Shown here piece after piece: positions 18,464 through 28,288 of a stretch of 64,000 bases of DNA (position 1 is the first letter of the stretch; every line of letters starts with the position of its first letter). Made by a program: the position numbers and the translations under genes. Source of the stretch: Mycobacterium montefiorense (lineage in GTDB: Bacteria; Actinomycetota; Actinomycetes; Mycobacteriales; Mycobacteriaceae). The notes beneath the pieces are model-generated. The model had not been told where the DNA came from. It searched no databases and was given only the letters and a program-made list of their open reading frames with translations. The stretch lies in assembly GCF_003112775.1 (NCBI RefSeq), contig NZ_BFCH01000009.1:124001-188000 (forward strand), in the 5' to 3' direction.

Positions 18464-19048
18464 ATGCCTGTGATGTCACGCTCCGAACGTGCCTTCTGCT
18501 GTGGCGCCCTGTGGCGTTCCAGCAGTGCGACGATCGCCCGCGAACTGCGCGGTCAACGACTGGGCCGCGATGTTCTGGAAATCGGCTCGGGCAGCGGATC
18601 GGTTGCCCGCCAAATTCTTTCGGCAGATCCACAGCTCGCCTGGGTGGCAACGGATCTCGACCCGCACATGACGCAGGCCGCCGCCGCCCGGCTGCTCGAA
18701 TTCCCCAACGCATCGGCGCGAACCGGCGACGCCACCGCGATGGAATTCCCCGACAACTCCTTCGACTCCGTCGTCAGCTGCCTGATGCTGCACCACATCA
18801 TCGACTGGGAGCGCGCGCTCGCCGAGGTGGCACGCGTGTTGCGCCCGGGCGGAAACTTCGTGGGCTACGACCTGGTCCGAACCCCGTTGGCCAGCGCGTT
18901 TCACCGGTTGGACGGCTCGCCGCACCGGCTGATCGTGCCCGCGGAGTTTCAGGCCGAATGCGCGCGACAGGGCCTGACGGTCAGCGTGAGCTCGCGGCTG
19001 CTCGGCCACGTCATGCGTTTCGTCGCGAGGAAAGCGGGGACCCGGTGA
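18464..19048 (+). CDS. Class I SAM-dependent methyltransferase
   Basis: 194-aa methyltransferase with motif I VLEIGSGSGSVA, the acidic residue in VATDLDPHM, TGDATAMEFPDNSFD, and [24 protein letters not shown]. Start is ATG 18464 or 18473 (MSRSERAFCCGALWR); neither has a good ribosome site, and the upstream sequence is a regulator relic, so the 5' end may have been damaged. The 3' end overlaps sigJ by 38 nt on the other strand. Substrate unknown; it may belong with the CMD gene to a SigJ-linked unit. Confidence 0.78.
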   Translation: MPVMSRSERAFCCGALWRSSSATIARELRGQRLGRDVLEIGSGSGSVARQILSADPQLAWVATDLDPHMTQAAAARLLEFPNASARTGDATAMEFPDNSFDSVVSCLMLHHIIDWERALAEVARVLRPGGNFVGYDLVRTPLASAFHRLDGSPHRLIVPAEFQAECARQGLTVSVSSRLLGHVMRFVARKAGTR

Positions 19049-19919
19049 ACTTCTCGGGGTTGGCCACATCCCATAGGGCGCAGACTTTTCCGTCGCGCAC
19101 CGTCATGGCCATGATCCGCGGCATCATCTCGCGATAACCGCCGCTGGCGGGGACGCCCACCGTGTAGCCGCCCAACTCGCCGTTGACCAGCCCCAGCTGA
19201 TACGAGGTGAACATCGCCGGGCCGTAGCGGTTGGCCAGGCCGAAGAAGAACCGGGCCACCTTGTCCGCACCATGGATGACGTTGATTGCCGTGGGCGCCT
19301 TGCCATTCGAATCGCCGGTCATCGTCACATCCGGATGCAGCAGCGCCACCACGGATTCCAGGTCGCCGGCGGCCATCGCGGCCATCAACTTGCCGACCAC
19401 CTCGTTGTGCGACGGATCGGGCTTCGGCGGCGCCTGACCCGCGACCGCCTTGCGGGCTCGCGACGCCAGCTGCCGGGCGGCGGGCTCGTTGGTTCCCAGC
19501 ACCTCGGCCACCTCGGAGAACGGCATCGAGAACCCGTCGTGCAGCACGAACGCGATCCGCTGATCGGGCGACAGCCGCTCCAGCACCACCATCGCCGCGA
19601 ACCGGGCGTCCTCGCGGGCCACCACCGCCGACAGCGGATCGGCACCGTCAAAGCCGGTCACCACCGGCTCGGGTAGCCAGTTGCCGGTGTAGGTCTCGCG
19701 ACGGTGTGCGGCCGAGCGCAGCCGATCCAGCCCGAGCCGGCTCACCACGGTGGTCAGCCAGGCCCGCAAGTCGGTGATCGCGTTATCTTGTTTGTCCCAG
19801 CGCAGCCAGGCTTCCTGGACGATGTCCTCCGCGTCGGCCACGGTGCCCGTCACCCGGTAAGCGACTGCCATCAGATGCGGCCGCAATGCTTCGAAATCGG
19901 TGACCTGCGTCGCGGTCAT
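19011..19919 (-). CDS. sigJ: ECF sigma factor SigJ (ECF41 type)
   Basis: 302 aa. Sigma region 2 (about 8-75, AYRVTGTVADAEDIVQEAWLRW) and region 4 (about 105-160) are followed by a SnoaL-like C-terminal domain. The three ECF41 marks are visible: WLPEP (81-85), a DGGGK-like DSNGKA (203-208) and NPEKF (287-291, usually NPDKL). In this group the fused C-terminal domain controls activity in place of an anti-sigma factor. Matches Rv3328c, linked to peroxide resistance in M. tuberculosis. A CMD gene with a fitting promoter lies on the other strand. No ECF41 consensus was seen upstream of sigJ itself. Confidence 0.93.
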   Translation of the reverse strand: MTATQVTDFEALRPHLMAVAYRVTGTVADAEDIVQEAWLRWDKQDNAITDLRAWLTTVVSRLGLDRLRSAAHRRETYTGNWLPEPVVTGFDGADPLSAVVAREDARFAAMVVLERLSPDQRIAFVLHDGFSMPFSEVAEVLGTNEPAARQLASRARKAVAGQAPPKPDPSHNEVVGKLMAAMAAGDLESVVALLHPDVTMTGDSNGKAPTAINVIHGADKVARFFFGLANRYGPAMFTSYQLGLVNGELGGYTVGVPASGGYREMMPRIMAMTVRDGKVCALWDVANPEKFTGSPLSSRRNA

Positions 19920-20033
19920 ATCCCGAGCCTATGCGCATCTTGGCAAGTTCTGTGCGCACGATGGCTCGCAACTACGTGCTGCCTGACCCGACAGTAGGGG
20001 GAGACAGCAAACAGTCGAACGTTGAGGGGACAC

Positions 20034-20867
20034 ATGGCTGGGCGGTTGCAGGGCAAAGTGGCGTTCATCACCGGCGCCGCACGCGGGCAGGGCCGCGCGC
20101 ACGCCGTGCGGTTCGCCGAAGAGGGCGCGGACATCATTGCCGTGGACATCTGTCAGCAGATCGACTCCGTCGCCTACCCGATGGCCTGTCCAGAGGATCT
20201 GGACGAAACCGTGAACCTGGTGGAGAAGACCGGGCGTCGTATCGTCGCCCGGCACGCCGATGTCCGTGACTTCACTCGTCTGGAGTCGGTCCTGGCCAAC
20301 GCGGTGGGCGAGCTCGGCCGCGTCGACTTTGTGCTGGCGAACGCCGGCGTGGCGCCGGGCATCGGCCTCGCCGAGCCGCCGGTGAAGGCGTATGTCGACG
20401 CGATCGACGTCATGCTCCACGGCGTCTACGCCACGGTCGAAGCGGCCCTGCCTCATCTCCTCGAGCACGGCGACGGCGGGGCGATTGTCATCACCAGTTC
20501 GGCGGCAGGTTTCAAGTCCCCGGTCCGCGATTTCGAGATGCGCAACCCGGGTCTGGCCGGCTACACCGCGGCCAAGCACGGGGTCATCGGGTTGATGCGC
20601 TACTACGCGACTACGTTGGCGGAGAAGGAGATTCGAGTGAACTCCGTGCATCCGACCGGGGTAGCCACGCCGATGATTCAAAACGACGTAATGGATGACT
20701 TCATGGAGAAGCATCCCTCGTTCGGGGCGGCCATGACGAATCTGCTGCCCGTCTCGGTGATCGATGCGCGCGACGTCACCGAGGCGATGATCTACCTGTG
20801 CGCCAAGTCCGGTCGCTACATCACCGGCACGACGCTGTCTGTGGATGCCGGAATATTGCTCAAGTGA
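20034..20867 (+). CDS. Mycofactocin-type SDR family oxidoreductase
   Basis: 277-aa short-chain dehydrogenase: TGAARGQGRAHAVRFAEEGAD cofactor fold, NAG region (LANAGV), catalytic Ser in ITSSAAG and YTAAKHG (Tyr and Lys). The stretch VDICQQIDSVAYPMACPEDLDETV after the second strand is the insertion typical of mycofactocin-associated SDRs, which hold NAD(H) tightly and pass electrons to mycofactocin. No mycofactocin genes are in this window. ATG 20034 is preceded by GAGGGGA. It is 32 nt upstream of the aminotransferase; substrate unknown. Confidence 0.88.
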   Translation: MAGRLQGKVAFITGAARGQGRAHAVRFAEEGADIIAVDICQQIDSVAYPMACPEDLDETVNLVEKTGRRIVARHADVRDFTRLESVLANAVGELGRVDFVLANAGVAPGIGLAEPPVKAYVDAIDVMLHGVYATVEAALPHLLEHGDGGAIVITSSAAGFKSPVRDFEMRNPGLAGYTAAKHGVIGLMRYYATTLAEKEIRVNSVHPTGVATPMIQNDVMDDFMEKHPSFGAAMTNLLPVSVIDARDVTEAMIYLCAKSGRYITGTTLSVDAGILLK

Positions 20868-20899
20868 TCCCCCTCCGTGGCGTTACGCTCACGGACAGG

Positions 20900-22231
20900 A
20901 TGACTGACAATCTTTGGCTGCACTTCGCCCGGCACGGCACGGGTATCAGGCCGCCGATCATCACTCGCGGCGAGGGTGTGATGATCTTCGACGACCGCGG
21001 CAAGAGCTACCTGGACGGGCTGTCCGGGCTGTTCACCGTGCAGGTCGGCCACGGTCGCACCGAGCTTGCCGAAGTCGCGGCGCGCCAGGCGAGCACACTG
21101 GCGTTCTTCCCGCTGTGGGGATATGCCACCCCGACCGCCATCGAGCTCGCCGAACGCCTCGCGCAGTACGCCCCGGGCGACCTGAACCGGGTCTTTTTCA
21201 CCACCGGCGGCACCGAGGCCGTCGAGACCGCGTGGAAAGTGGCCAAGCAATACTTCAAGCTGACCGGCAAACCCGGTAAATACAAAGTGATTTCGCGTGC
21301 GATCGCCTATCACGGCACCACGCAGGGCGCGCTCGCGATCACCGGGCTGCCCCGTTTCAAGGCGCCGTTCGAGCCGGTCACACCGGGCGGGTTCCGGGTG
21401 CCGAACACGAACTTCTACCGGGCACCCAGACCGTTTCAGAATGACGCAAAAGCCTTCGGGCAGTGGGCCGCCGACCGGATCGCCGAGGCGATCGAGTTCG
21501 AGGGGCCCGATACCGTGGCCGCGGTATTCCTGGAGCCGGTGCAGAACGCCGGCGGCAGCATCCCCTCTCCCCCAGGCTATTTCGAGCGAGTCCGGGAGAT
21601 CTGCGACTCCTACGACGTGCTGTTGGTCTCCGACGAGGTGATCTGTGCGTTCGGCCGGATCGGTTCGATGTTCGCCTGCGACGACATCGGCTACCTACCC
21701 GACATGATCACCTGCGCCAAAGGCATGACGTCGGGCTACTCACCGATCGGCGCGATGATCGCCAGCGAGAAGTTGTTCGAGCCGTTCAACGACGGCGCGA
21801 CTATGTTCCCGCACGGGTATACCTTTGGCGGCCATCCGGTTTCGGCTGCCGTCGGGCTGGCCAATCTCGACATCTTCGAGCGTGAGGGCCTCAACGATCA
21901 CGTCAAGACCAATGCGCCCGTCTTCCGCGCCACCGTGGAGAAGCTGTACGACTTGCCGATCGTCGGCGACATCCGCGGCGAAGGGTTCTTCTACGGCGTA
22001 GAGCTGGTCAAGGACAAGGCGACCAAACAAACGTTCACCGACACCGAACGCCGATCGCTACTCGGTCACGTGTCCTCGGCGCTGTTCGAAGCCGGGTTGT
22101 ACTGCCGCACCGACGACCGCGGCGATTCCGTCGTCCAACTGGCCCCGCCGCTGATCAGCGGTCAGGCCGAGTTCGACACGATCGAGTCGATCCTGCGCGG
22201 GGTGCTCAGCGAGGCGTACACGCGGATTTAG
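20900..22231 (+). CDS. Class III (PLP) aminotransferase, Rv3329-like
   Basis: 443-aa fold-type I aminotransferase of the omega-amino acid/GABA group. Visible parts are FFTTGGTEAVETAWK (PLP phosphate), AYHGTTQGA, LVSDEVICAFGR (Asp for the pyridine nitrogen) and ITCAKGMTSGYSPIGA with the Schiff-base Lys. ATG 20900 gives the usual N-terminus (MTDNLWLHFARH). It matches Rv3329, which also follows sigJ in M. tuberculosis, and may be co-transcribed with the SDR upstream. The amine substrate cannot be read from sequence. Confidence 0.9.
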   Translation: MTDNLWLHFARHGTGIRPPIITRGEGVMIFDDRGKSYLDGLSGLFTVQVGHGRTELAEVAARQASTLAFFPLWGYATPTAIELAERLAQYAPGDLNRVFFTTGGTEAVETAWKVAKQYFKLTGKPGKYKVISRAIAYHGTTQGALAITGLPRFKAPFEPVTPGGFRVPNTNFYRAPRPFQNDAKAFGQWAADRIAEAIEFEGPDTVAAVFLEPVQNAGGSIPSPPGYFERVREICDSYDVLLVSDEVICAFGRIGSMFACDDIGYLPDMITCAKGMTSGYSPIGAMIASEKLFEPFNDGATMFPHGYTFGGHPVSAAVGLANLDIFEREGLNDHVKTNAPVFRATVEKLYDLPIVGDIRGEGFFYGVELVKDKATKQTFTDTERRSLLGHVSSALFEAGLYCRTDDRGDSVVQLAPPLISGQAEFDTIESILRGVLSEAYTRI

Positions 22232-22622
22232 CGGTGCCGGTGGCCATCATCAGCTGGCGGGCATGCGCCGCGCTCGGGTTACTCACGAATCGCGATAGCG
22301 AGTTGCACAACCAGGCGAGCGCGGACCGCGCATCGGGATCGGGTGTGGTGTCGCGATGCATCTCCAGCTCGGCCAACACCTGTTCGAGTCCGGTGCGCCG
22401 CACCTGGGTCGATTTCTCCACCTGCTTGAGCAGCTGTTCCAACGATCGCGGCGAGGTGCCAGACCCATTTGTGCCGTCGCGGCGCCGCCACTTCGACCAC
22501 AATCGCTCGTTTGGAATGGCACACCCTTTTCGACGTTGACGGCTGTTGGCTCCTGCCAGCGTAGTGCGTCGGTACGGCCGCCGCCCCGCGGATGAACTCG
22601 TCACATCCGCCTCAACAGTCAC
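22206..22622 (-). CDS. Hypothetical helical protein
   Basis: 138 aa at most. The C-terminal 85 residues (SLEQLLKQVEKSTQVRRTGLEQVLAELEMH...ARSALAWLCNSLSRFV) have protein-like heptad and helix patterns, whereas the opposite-strand frame looks random. The first 50 residues are Arg/Ser-rich and may be untranslated, so the start is uncertain. It overlaps the aminotransferase 3' end by 26 nt. I do not recognise a family. Confidence 0.5.
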   Translation of the reverse strand: MTVEADVTSSSAGRRPYRRTTLAGANSRQRRKGCAIPNERLWSKWRRRDGTNGSGTSPRSLEQLLKQVEKSTQVRRTGLEQVLAELEMHRDTTPDPDARSALAWLCNSLSRFVSNPSAAHARQLMMATGTAKSACTPR

Positions 22623-22671
22623 AGCGCGGCTCCCGCGAATTGCGGGGCCAATCGCCTAGTCTGCACACACG

Positions 22672-23904
22672 ATGAGCTTCTTACGTTCTGCATCATGCCT
22701 GGCAGCGGCCATTTTTGTGATTGCCGCTCCGGCCGCGCCGGGTATACCGGCCGCGCTCGCGGAACCGAGCCCCGGGCCCAACGCCGGGGTGCCCAATTGC
22801 CCGTTCAAGGTGAACACCCCGCCCGCGGTGGACTCGTCGGAGGTACCCCAAGCAGGTGACCCGCCGATCCCGCTGGCGGTGCCCGCCAAGCCGGTGGGCG
22901 GCGAGGCACTGTCCAGCTGTGGCATCGTCGCCGCGCCCGATACACCGGCGCTACCGACTGACGTCTCCGCGGATGCCTGGATCGTCGCGGATCTGGATAG
23001 TGGTGCGGTGATCGCGGCCAAGGATCCGCACGGCCGGCATCGCCCGGCCAGCGTCATCAAGGTGCTCGTCGCGATGGCAGCCCTGAACGCGTTGCCGCTC
23101 AACAAATCGGTGGTCGGTACGGCCGACGATGCGGCCGCCGAGGGTACCAAGGTGGGCGTGGACGACGGCGGCGTCTACACCGTCAATCAGCTGCTGCATG
23201 GGTTGCTGATGCACTCAGGTAACGATGCGGCGCACGCGCTGGCCATGCAGCTGGGTGGGATGCAGCAGGCACTGGAGAAGATCAACGTGCTGGCCGCCAA
23301 GCTCGGCGGCCAAGACACCCGGGCGGCGACGCCGTCCGGGCTGGACGGGCCAGGCATGAGCACCTCGGCCTACGACATCGGCCTCTTCTACCGATACGCC
23401 TGGCAGAACCCGACTTTCGCCGACATCGTCGCGACCCGCACGTTCGACTTCCCCGGCCACGCCGACCACCCGGGCTACGAGCTGGAGAACGACAACCAGC
23501 TGCTCTACAAGTACCCGGGCGCCCTGGGGGGTAAGACCGGATACACCGACGACGCCGGCCAGACTTTTGTGGGCGCGGCAAACCACGACGGTCGTCGGCT
23601 GATGGCCGTATTGATGCACGGCACCCGGCAACCCATCGCACCCTGGGAACAGGCGGCGCACCTGCTGGACTACGGCTTCGCCACCGCGCAGGGCACCCAG
23701 GTCGGCACGCTGGTCGGGCCCGACCCCTCGTTGGCACCCAAACAGGACAGCGCCGCCGAGCGGACCGGCGCCGGCTCCCAGGCGGCGGGGTATTTGTCGT
23801 CGGCCGACGCGTTGCCGGTGCGGGTGGGTGTGGGCATCATCGGCGCCATCGTCGTCTTCACGTTGATCATGGTCGCGCGGTCGATGAATCGCCGGACGAT
23901 ATAA
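22672..23904 (+). CDS. dacB1: D-alanyl-D-alanine carboxypeptidase
   Basis: 410-aa penicillin-binding protein of the DacB/PBP5 class (Rv3330) that trims peptidoglycan stem peptides outside the membrane. Signal peptide 1-30, then the catalytic motifs S127-V-I-K130, S182-G-N184 and K288-T-G290, a Gly/Ser-poor linker, and a C-terminal membrane helix (about 382-402) followed by NRRTI, so it is anchored at both ends or after cleavage at the C-terminus. TAGTCT at 22657-22662 lies 9 nt before the ATG, suggesting a near-leaderless message. Its stop codon abuts the duplicated mmpL promoter element. Confidence 0.93.
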   Translation: MSFLRSASCLAAAIFVIAAPAAPGIPAALAEPSPGPNAGVPNCPFKVNTPPAVDSSEVPQAGDPPIPLAVPAKPVGGEALSSCGIVAAPDTPALPTDVSADAWIVADLDSGAVIAAKDPHGRHRPASVIKVLVAMAALNALPLNKSVVGTADDAAAEGTKVGVDDGGVYTVNQLLHGLLMHSGNDAAHALAMQLGGMQQALEKINVLAAKLGGQDTRAATPSGLDGPGMSTSAYDIGLFYRYAWQNPTFADIVATRTFDFPGHADHPGYELENDNQLLYKYPGALGGKTGYTDDAGQTFVGAANHDGRRLMAVLMHGTRQPIAPWEQAAHLLDYGFATAQGTQVGTLVGPDPSLAPKQDSAAERTGAGSQAAGYLSSADALPVRVGVGIIGAIVVFTLIMVARSMNRRTI

Positions 23905-23954
23905 CGATTAGCTGAACTGCCGGATGCCGCAGTGCATCGGCGGTAGCGTCTAAC
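23901..23954 (+). promoter_or_regulatory. Conserved mmpL upstream element, copy A
   Basis: ATAACGATTAGC (23901-23912), the inverted repeat GATGC (23923-23927)/GCATC (23934-23938) and GTAGCGTCTAAC (23943-23954) recur with the same spacing before mmpS in copy B. Conservation of the hairpin while its loop changes suggests an operator or leader structure. Confidence 0.55.
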
Positions 23955-23989
23955 CCCCCTGACGCGACAAGACATCGGGTGAACGCGGA

Positions 23990-26893
23990 ATGAGCGAAAA
24001 GGCCGACGTACCGGCTTCCAGTCCGCCATTTCTGCCGCGGATAATCGTCCGCTTTGCGGTGCTGATCGTCCTGTTATGGGTGGGCCTGACCGCCGTCGTG
24101 AATCTCGCTATTCCGCAGCTAGAAGTGGTCGGCAAAACCCACTCGGTATCGCTGAGCCCGAAAGACGCGGCCGCGGTTCAGGCGATTAAGCACGTGGGTC
24201 AGGTATTCCACGAGTTTGCTTCCAACAGCTCGCTGACGATTGTGCTGGAAGCCGACAAGCCGCTCGATAACGATGCGCACCAGTTCTACAACGAGCTGAT
24301 GCGCAAGCTTTCGGCGGACACCCAGCACATCGCACACATCCAGGACTTCTGGAGTGATCCGGTGACCGCGGGGGGATCACAAAGCCTGGACGACAAGGCC
24401 GCTTTCGTCGTGGTGTACCTCGTCGGCAACAACGAAACGCAGGCATACAACTCGGTTCATGCCGTCGAGCACGTCGTGAATACCACGCCGGCGCCGCCCG
24501 GAGTCAAGGCATATGTCACCGGCCCGTACGCGCTGATCGCCGACCAAACCGAGGCCGGCGACCGCAGTGTCGTCAAGGTCACCCTGATCACCGGCTTGGT
24601 GGTCGCGGCGATGTTGCTCTTCATCTACCGATCCGTCGTCACCACGGTTCTCGTCCTGGCCATCGTCGGGATCGACTTGGGGGCGATGCGCGGCGTCGTC
24701 GCCTTTCTCGCCTATCACAACGTTTTCGGTCTTTCGACCTTCGCGACGAACTTGCTTACCCTGCTGGCCATCGCCGCCAGCACGGACTACGTGATATTCA
24801 TGCTCGGGCGCTATCACGAGGCGCGCGATGCCGGCGAAGATCGCGAAATTGCCTTCTACACAATGTTTCACGGGACCGCCCATGTGATTCTGGGCTCGGG
24901 CCTGACCATCGCCGGCGCCATGTATTGCCTGAGCCTTGCCCGTCTTCCGTATTTCAAGACGCTCGGCGCTCCCTGCGCCATCGGCATGTTGGTCGCGGTG
25001 TTCGCCGCGCTCACGCTCGGGCCGGCGGTGCTGACCGTGGCCAGCTCGTTCAACCTGTTCGAGCCCAAGCGGCGAATGGCCACCCGGCGCTGGCGCCGAG
25101 TGGGGACCGCAATCGTTCGCTGGCCCGGCCCGGTACTCGCCGCAACGTGCGCGGTGGCGTCCATTGGCCTGCTGGCCTTGCCTAACTACAAGACAACCTA
25201 CGATCTGCGCAAATTCATGTCCGCCAGCATGCCGTCCAATATGGGGGACGCGGCCGCGGGCAGGCACTTTTCGCGATCTAGCCTAACCCCCGAGGTGCTG
25301 TTGCTCGAATCCGATCACGACATGCGCAACCCGGTGGACACACTGGTGTTGGACAAGGCCGCAAAGGCTATCTTTCACAGCCCCGGAATCGTTCAGGTGA
25401 AATCGATAACCCGACCCCTGGGAAGGTCCATCGACCATACGTCGATTCCGTTCATCATGAGCATGCAGGGCGTGATGAATGCCGAAAACATGGAATTCAC
25501 GAAGGCCCGGGTGGACGACATGGTGATCCAAGAACACGCGATGGATGTATCGATCGAAGCGATGCGCCACATGTACGACCTGATGGGCCAGCTTGTTGAC
25601 AACACCATCGATATGGATCACCTGACACACGACATCTCGAATATCACCGGAGATTTGCGAGATCACTTCGCCGATTTCGACGATTTCTTTCGACCGATTG
25701 GCAGCTATTTCTACTGGGAAAAACATTGCTTCGATATCCCCATCTGCTGGGCGATAAGGTCAGTATTCGATGTGTTCGACAACGTCGACCAGCTGAGCGA
25801 GAAATTAAAGGATCTCGCCAAAGACATGGGCGTGCTGACCGTCCTATTACCGCAGATGCGGGCGCAGCTCCTGCCAATGATTTCCACGATGACGATAATG
25901 CGGGACATGCTGGCCGTCTGGCACAGCACCCTTGCGTCTTTGAACGAGGAGCAGGAGATGAATACCAAGGATCCCGGCGCGATGGGCCGGGTCTTTGACG
26001 CCGCGCAGGTTGACGATTCGTTCTATCTACCCCAGTCGGCCTTCGACACCCCGGCCTTCAAGCGGGTCCTGAACATGTTCTTGTCACCGGACGGCAAGGC
26101 GGCGCGCTTCATCATTGCGCTGGAAGGAGATCCCGCGACGCCCGAGGGCATCGCCCGGGTCGAGCCGATCCAGCTCGCAGCCAAAGAGGCGATCAAGGGA
26201 ACCCCGTTGCAGGGCGCCGCGATCTCGATGGGCGGGGTCGCCGCGACGTTCAAAGACCTCCAAGAGGCTGCCTTCTACGATCTGCTGATCGCCGTGGTCG
26301 CCGCGATCAGTCTCATCTTGATCATCATGATGATCGTCACCCGAAGTCTGATCGCCGCCGCCGTCATCGTGGGGACGGTGCTGCTCTCACTGGGCTCCTC
26401 CTTTGGCCTGTCCGTGCTCGTCTGGCAAGACCTCCTCGGCATCGATTTGTACTGGCTGGTGTTGGCGATGTCGGTGATGCTGCTGTTGGCCGTCGGCTCG
26501 GACTACAACCTGCTGCTGATCTCGCGGCTCAAAGAGGAAATCGGCGCCGGTCTGAATACCGGAATCATCCGTGCGATGGCCGGCACCGGCGGGGTGGTGA
26601 CCGCTGCCGGCATGGTCTTCGCTGTCACCATGTCGCTGTTCATCTTCAGCGATTTGCGGATCATCGGTCAGATCGGCACCACGATCGGCCTGGGCTTGCT
26701 GTTCGACACGCTGATCGTGCGCGCGTTCATGACGCCATCGATCGCCGCGTTGCTCGGACGCTGGTTCTGGTGGCCGCAACAAGTACGCCCGCGCCCGGCC
26801 AGCCGGATGCTCAGATCCTCCGGACCCCGCCGGTTGGTGCGCGCCCTGTTGCAGACGCCCACCGAAAAACCGGCACAGACGACCCGGTCCTAG
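23990..26893 (+). CDS. MmpL-family RND transporter (copy A)
   Basis: 967 aa, the same length as MmpL4, and full-length for the family. Two halves each begin with a membrane helix, a large outside loop and five helices. Recognisable stretches: [26 protein letters not shown] (proton-relay Asp/Tyr pair), the loop [15 protein letters not shown] with paired cysteines, and [17 protein letters not shown] in the second half. MmpL proteins move lipids or siderophores across the inner membrane with an MmpS partner; no mmpS precedes this copy, only a scar of its last codons. Substrate unknown. Convergent with an MFS gene (4-nt overlap). Confidence 0.9.
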   Translation: MSEKADVPASSPPFLPRIIVRFAVLIVLLWVGLTAVVNLAIPQLEVVGKTHSVSLSPKDAAAVQAIKHVGQVFHEFASNSSLTIVLEADKPLDNDAHQFYNELMRKLSADTQHIAHIQDFWSDPVTAGGSQSLDDKAAFVVVYLVGNNETQAYNSVHAVEHVVNTTPAPPGVKAYVTGPYALIADQTEAGDRSVVKVTLITGLVVAAMLLFIYRSVVTTVLVLAIVGIDLGAMRGVVAFLAYHNVFGLSTFATNLLTLLAIAASTDYVIFMLGRYHEARDAGEDREIAFYTMFHGTAHVILGSGLTIAGAMYCLSLARLPYFKTLGAPCAIGMLVAVFAALTLGPAVLTVASSFNLFEPKRRMATRRWRRVGTAIVRWPGPVLAATCAVASIGLLALPNYKTTYDLRKFMSASMPSNMGDAAAGRHFSRSSLTPEVLLLESDHDMRNPVDTLVLDKAAKAIFHSPGIVQVKSITRPLGRSIDHTSIPFIMSMQGVMNAENMEFTKARVDDMVIQEHAMDVSIEAMRHMYDLMGQLVDNTIDMDHLTHDISNITGDLRDHFADFDDFFRPIGSYFYWEKHCFDIPICWAIRSVFDVFDNVDQLSEKLKDLAKDMGVLTVLLPQMRAQLLPMISTMTIMRDMLAVWHSTLASLNEEQEMNTKDPGAMGRVFDAAQVDDSFYLPQSAFDTPAFKRVLNMFLSPDGKAARFIIALEGDPATPEGIARVEPIQLAAKEAIKGTPLQGAAISMGGVAATFKDLQEAAFYDLLIAVVAAISLILIIMMIVTRSLIAAAVIVGTVLLSLGSSFGLSVLVWQDLLGIDLYWLVLAMSVMLLLAVGSDYNLLLISRLKEEIGAGLNTGIIRAMAGTGGVVTAAGMVFAVTMSLFIFSDLRIIGQIGTTIGLGLLFDTLIVRAFMTPSIAALLGRWFWWPQQVRPRPASRMLRSSGPRRLVRALLQTPTEKPAQTTRS

Positions 26894-28131
26894 GCGGGCA
26901 CCGCCGCGCGGCGCGCCTCCGAGGCAGGGGCGCCCAGCGCCGCAATGGCGGCGGCGACGGCCAGGGCCAGGACGACCGCGACCGGCCAGATCGCGGAGTG
27001 GTTTTGTGCGATGCCGCCGAGGGCCCCGCCCAGCGCAGTGGTTTCGATGGCAAGCAGGGTCGAGCAAAACCCGATCAGTATCCCGCGGTGGGGCTCGGCG
27101 GCGACCACGCCGATCCACGCAATCGCCGCGGCGAAGACGGCCAGGGCGGCCACCGTCGCTAGTAAGAACACGGTGCCGTAGGCCCAGATGTGAAGCCACT
27201 GACCGCACGACTCGGCCGCAATGCACAGCACGCCGGCCGCGGCGCTGAGCAGGGCACTGCCCAGCAGCATGCCGCACACCCCGAAGAGTTGGTAAACCTT
27301 GCGCCACAACGCGGAACCGATGACCAGTCCGATGCTGGACAGGGCCACCAGCACACGCAAAGTGCCGCTCTGGTGCGCGGTACGCAGGGCATAGAAGGTG
27401 GTGCCCAGCGCGAGCGGGGCGAACAACAGGCAGGTGATCACGTACCGGCGAAACCACAGCTGGGTGCGGGCGACCCCGAAGCCCCGCCGACAGGTGTCGC
27501 GCACGGACATCCTTGGTGCGATCGGAGTGGACCGCGCCGGGCCGACAAACAGCGCCGCGAAGCCGGAGGCGGCCAGTCCGAATGCGCCCAGGCAGAGCAG
27601 ATCGCGGTGCAACGCCGCCTTGTCGCCGGTGACCAGCACCGGCACGACGAACAGAGCGGCAATGGTGGCGACCACCGACGCGATGGTCCCCTGGACCAGC
27701 AGCAGCCGCAGCGCGGACAGCTTGCAGGAGGGCATGTCGGGGTAGGCGACGTTGGAGACCGCGACGACGATTCCGCCCCCGACACTCATCAGCAGAAATA
27801 CCGCCGCCGCAAGGAGGCCACTCCAGGGGATCACCGAGCCACACAAGATCAACGCGGCGGCACCCGCCGCCATCGCCGCCAGCAGCAGGTGCCGCATCTG
27901 GCCCACTCGCCGCAGCACGGCCGGCGACAACGAATTTCCGACGATGGAGCCGAGGCCGTACGCCGGAAACAGCAGCGCGGCCAGCCAGGTGAGGCCCAGG
28001 TGTGCGCAGATGAACGGCAACACCACAGCGCCATTGCTGAACTGCATACCGGCGGTGTAGAACGCACCCTGCGAAGGCAAGCGCGGGAACGGATTCGTCT
28101 GTGCTGAAACCTCCGCCGGTATTACGGCCAT
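26890..28131 (-). CDS. MFS-like transporter (copy A)
   Basis: 413 aa with about 12 hydrophobic helices and short basic loops ([17 protein letters not shown] between helices 2 and 3, [16 protein letters not shown] in the middle). It lacks a classic sugar or drug signature. ATG 28131 aligns with the start of copy B, although ATG 28149 is also in frame. Pairing head-on with mmpL in both copies suggests a shared physiological task, such as handling the same lipid or small molecule. Confidence 0.82.
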   Translation of the reverse strand: MAVIPAEVSAQTNPFPRLPSQGAFYTAGMQFSNGAVVLPFICAHLGLTWLAALLFPAYGLGSIVGNSLSPAVLRRVGQMRHLLLAAMAAGAAALILCGSVIPWSGLLAAAVFLLMSVGGGIVVAVSNVAYPDMPSCKLSALRLLLVQGTIASVVATIAALFVVPVLVTGDKAALHRDLLCLGAFGLAASGFAALFVGPARSTPIAPRMSVRDTCRRGFGVARTQLWFRRYVITCLLFAPLALGTTFYALRTAHQSGTLRVLVALSSIGLVIGSALWRKVYQLFGVCGMLLGSALLSAAAGVLCIAAESCGQWLHIWAYGTVFLLATVAALAVFAAAIAWIGVVAAEPHRGILIGFCSTLLAIETTALGGALGGIAQNHSAIWPVAVVLALAVAAAIAALGAPASEARRAAVPA

Positions 28132-28171
28132 AACGTCGACTTTATGCATCCTGAGCAGGCAAAACTATCCT

Positions 28172-28220
28172 CCGATCGGATACGCCCGGACGAATCGCCT
28201 GTCCCCCGGTTGGGGGAACA
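28172..28220 (-). promoter_or_regulatory. Conserved region upstream of MFS copy A
   Basis: Palindrome CCGATCGG (28172-28179), GAATCGC and the hairpin TGTCCCCC/GGGGGAACA (28200-28220) are retained upstream of MFS copy B, although the rest of the spacer is diverged. Probably the MFS promoter/operator. Confidence 0.45.
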
Positions 28221-28288
28221 GCCGGCGCACCTGTTGGATTACGGCGTACGCCGTTGACCGCGAAAGTTTGCTGTGGCACCGTCGGCGG

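Larger units (their letters stand above)
23901..28220. repeat. Duplicated mmpL/MFS cassette, copy A
   Basis: Copy A of a block also found at 28667-33501. Shared order: element ATAACGATTAGC, a GATGC/GCATC hairpin, GTAGCGTCTAAC, mmpL, a convergent MFS gene with interlocked stops, and an upstream region with CCGATCGG and a TGTCCCCC hairpin. Copy A lacks mmpS. The two copies differ strongly in the 5' half of mmpL and are nearly identical in parts of the 3' half. Confidence 0.8.

Noticed and set aside
22234-22539. 101-aa plus-strand frame opposite the hypothetical gene
   Set aside because: Ser/Cys/Arg-rich with no pattern; the minus-strand frame has helical heptads.
26387-27844. 485-aa minus-strand open frame
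   Set aside because: Runs across the end of mmpL-A and the MFS gene in a shifted frame; Arg/Gly-rich with no membrane or catalytic pattern.
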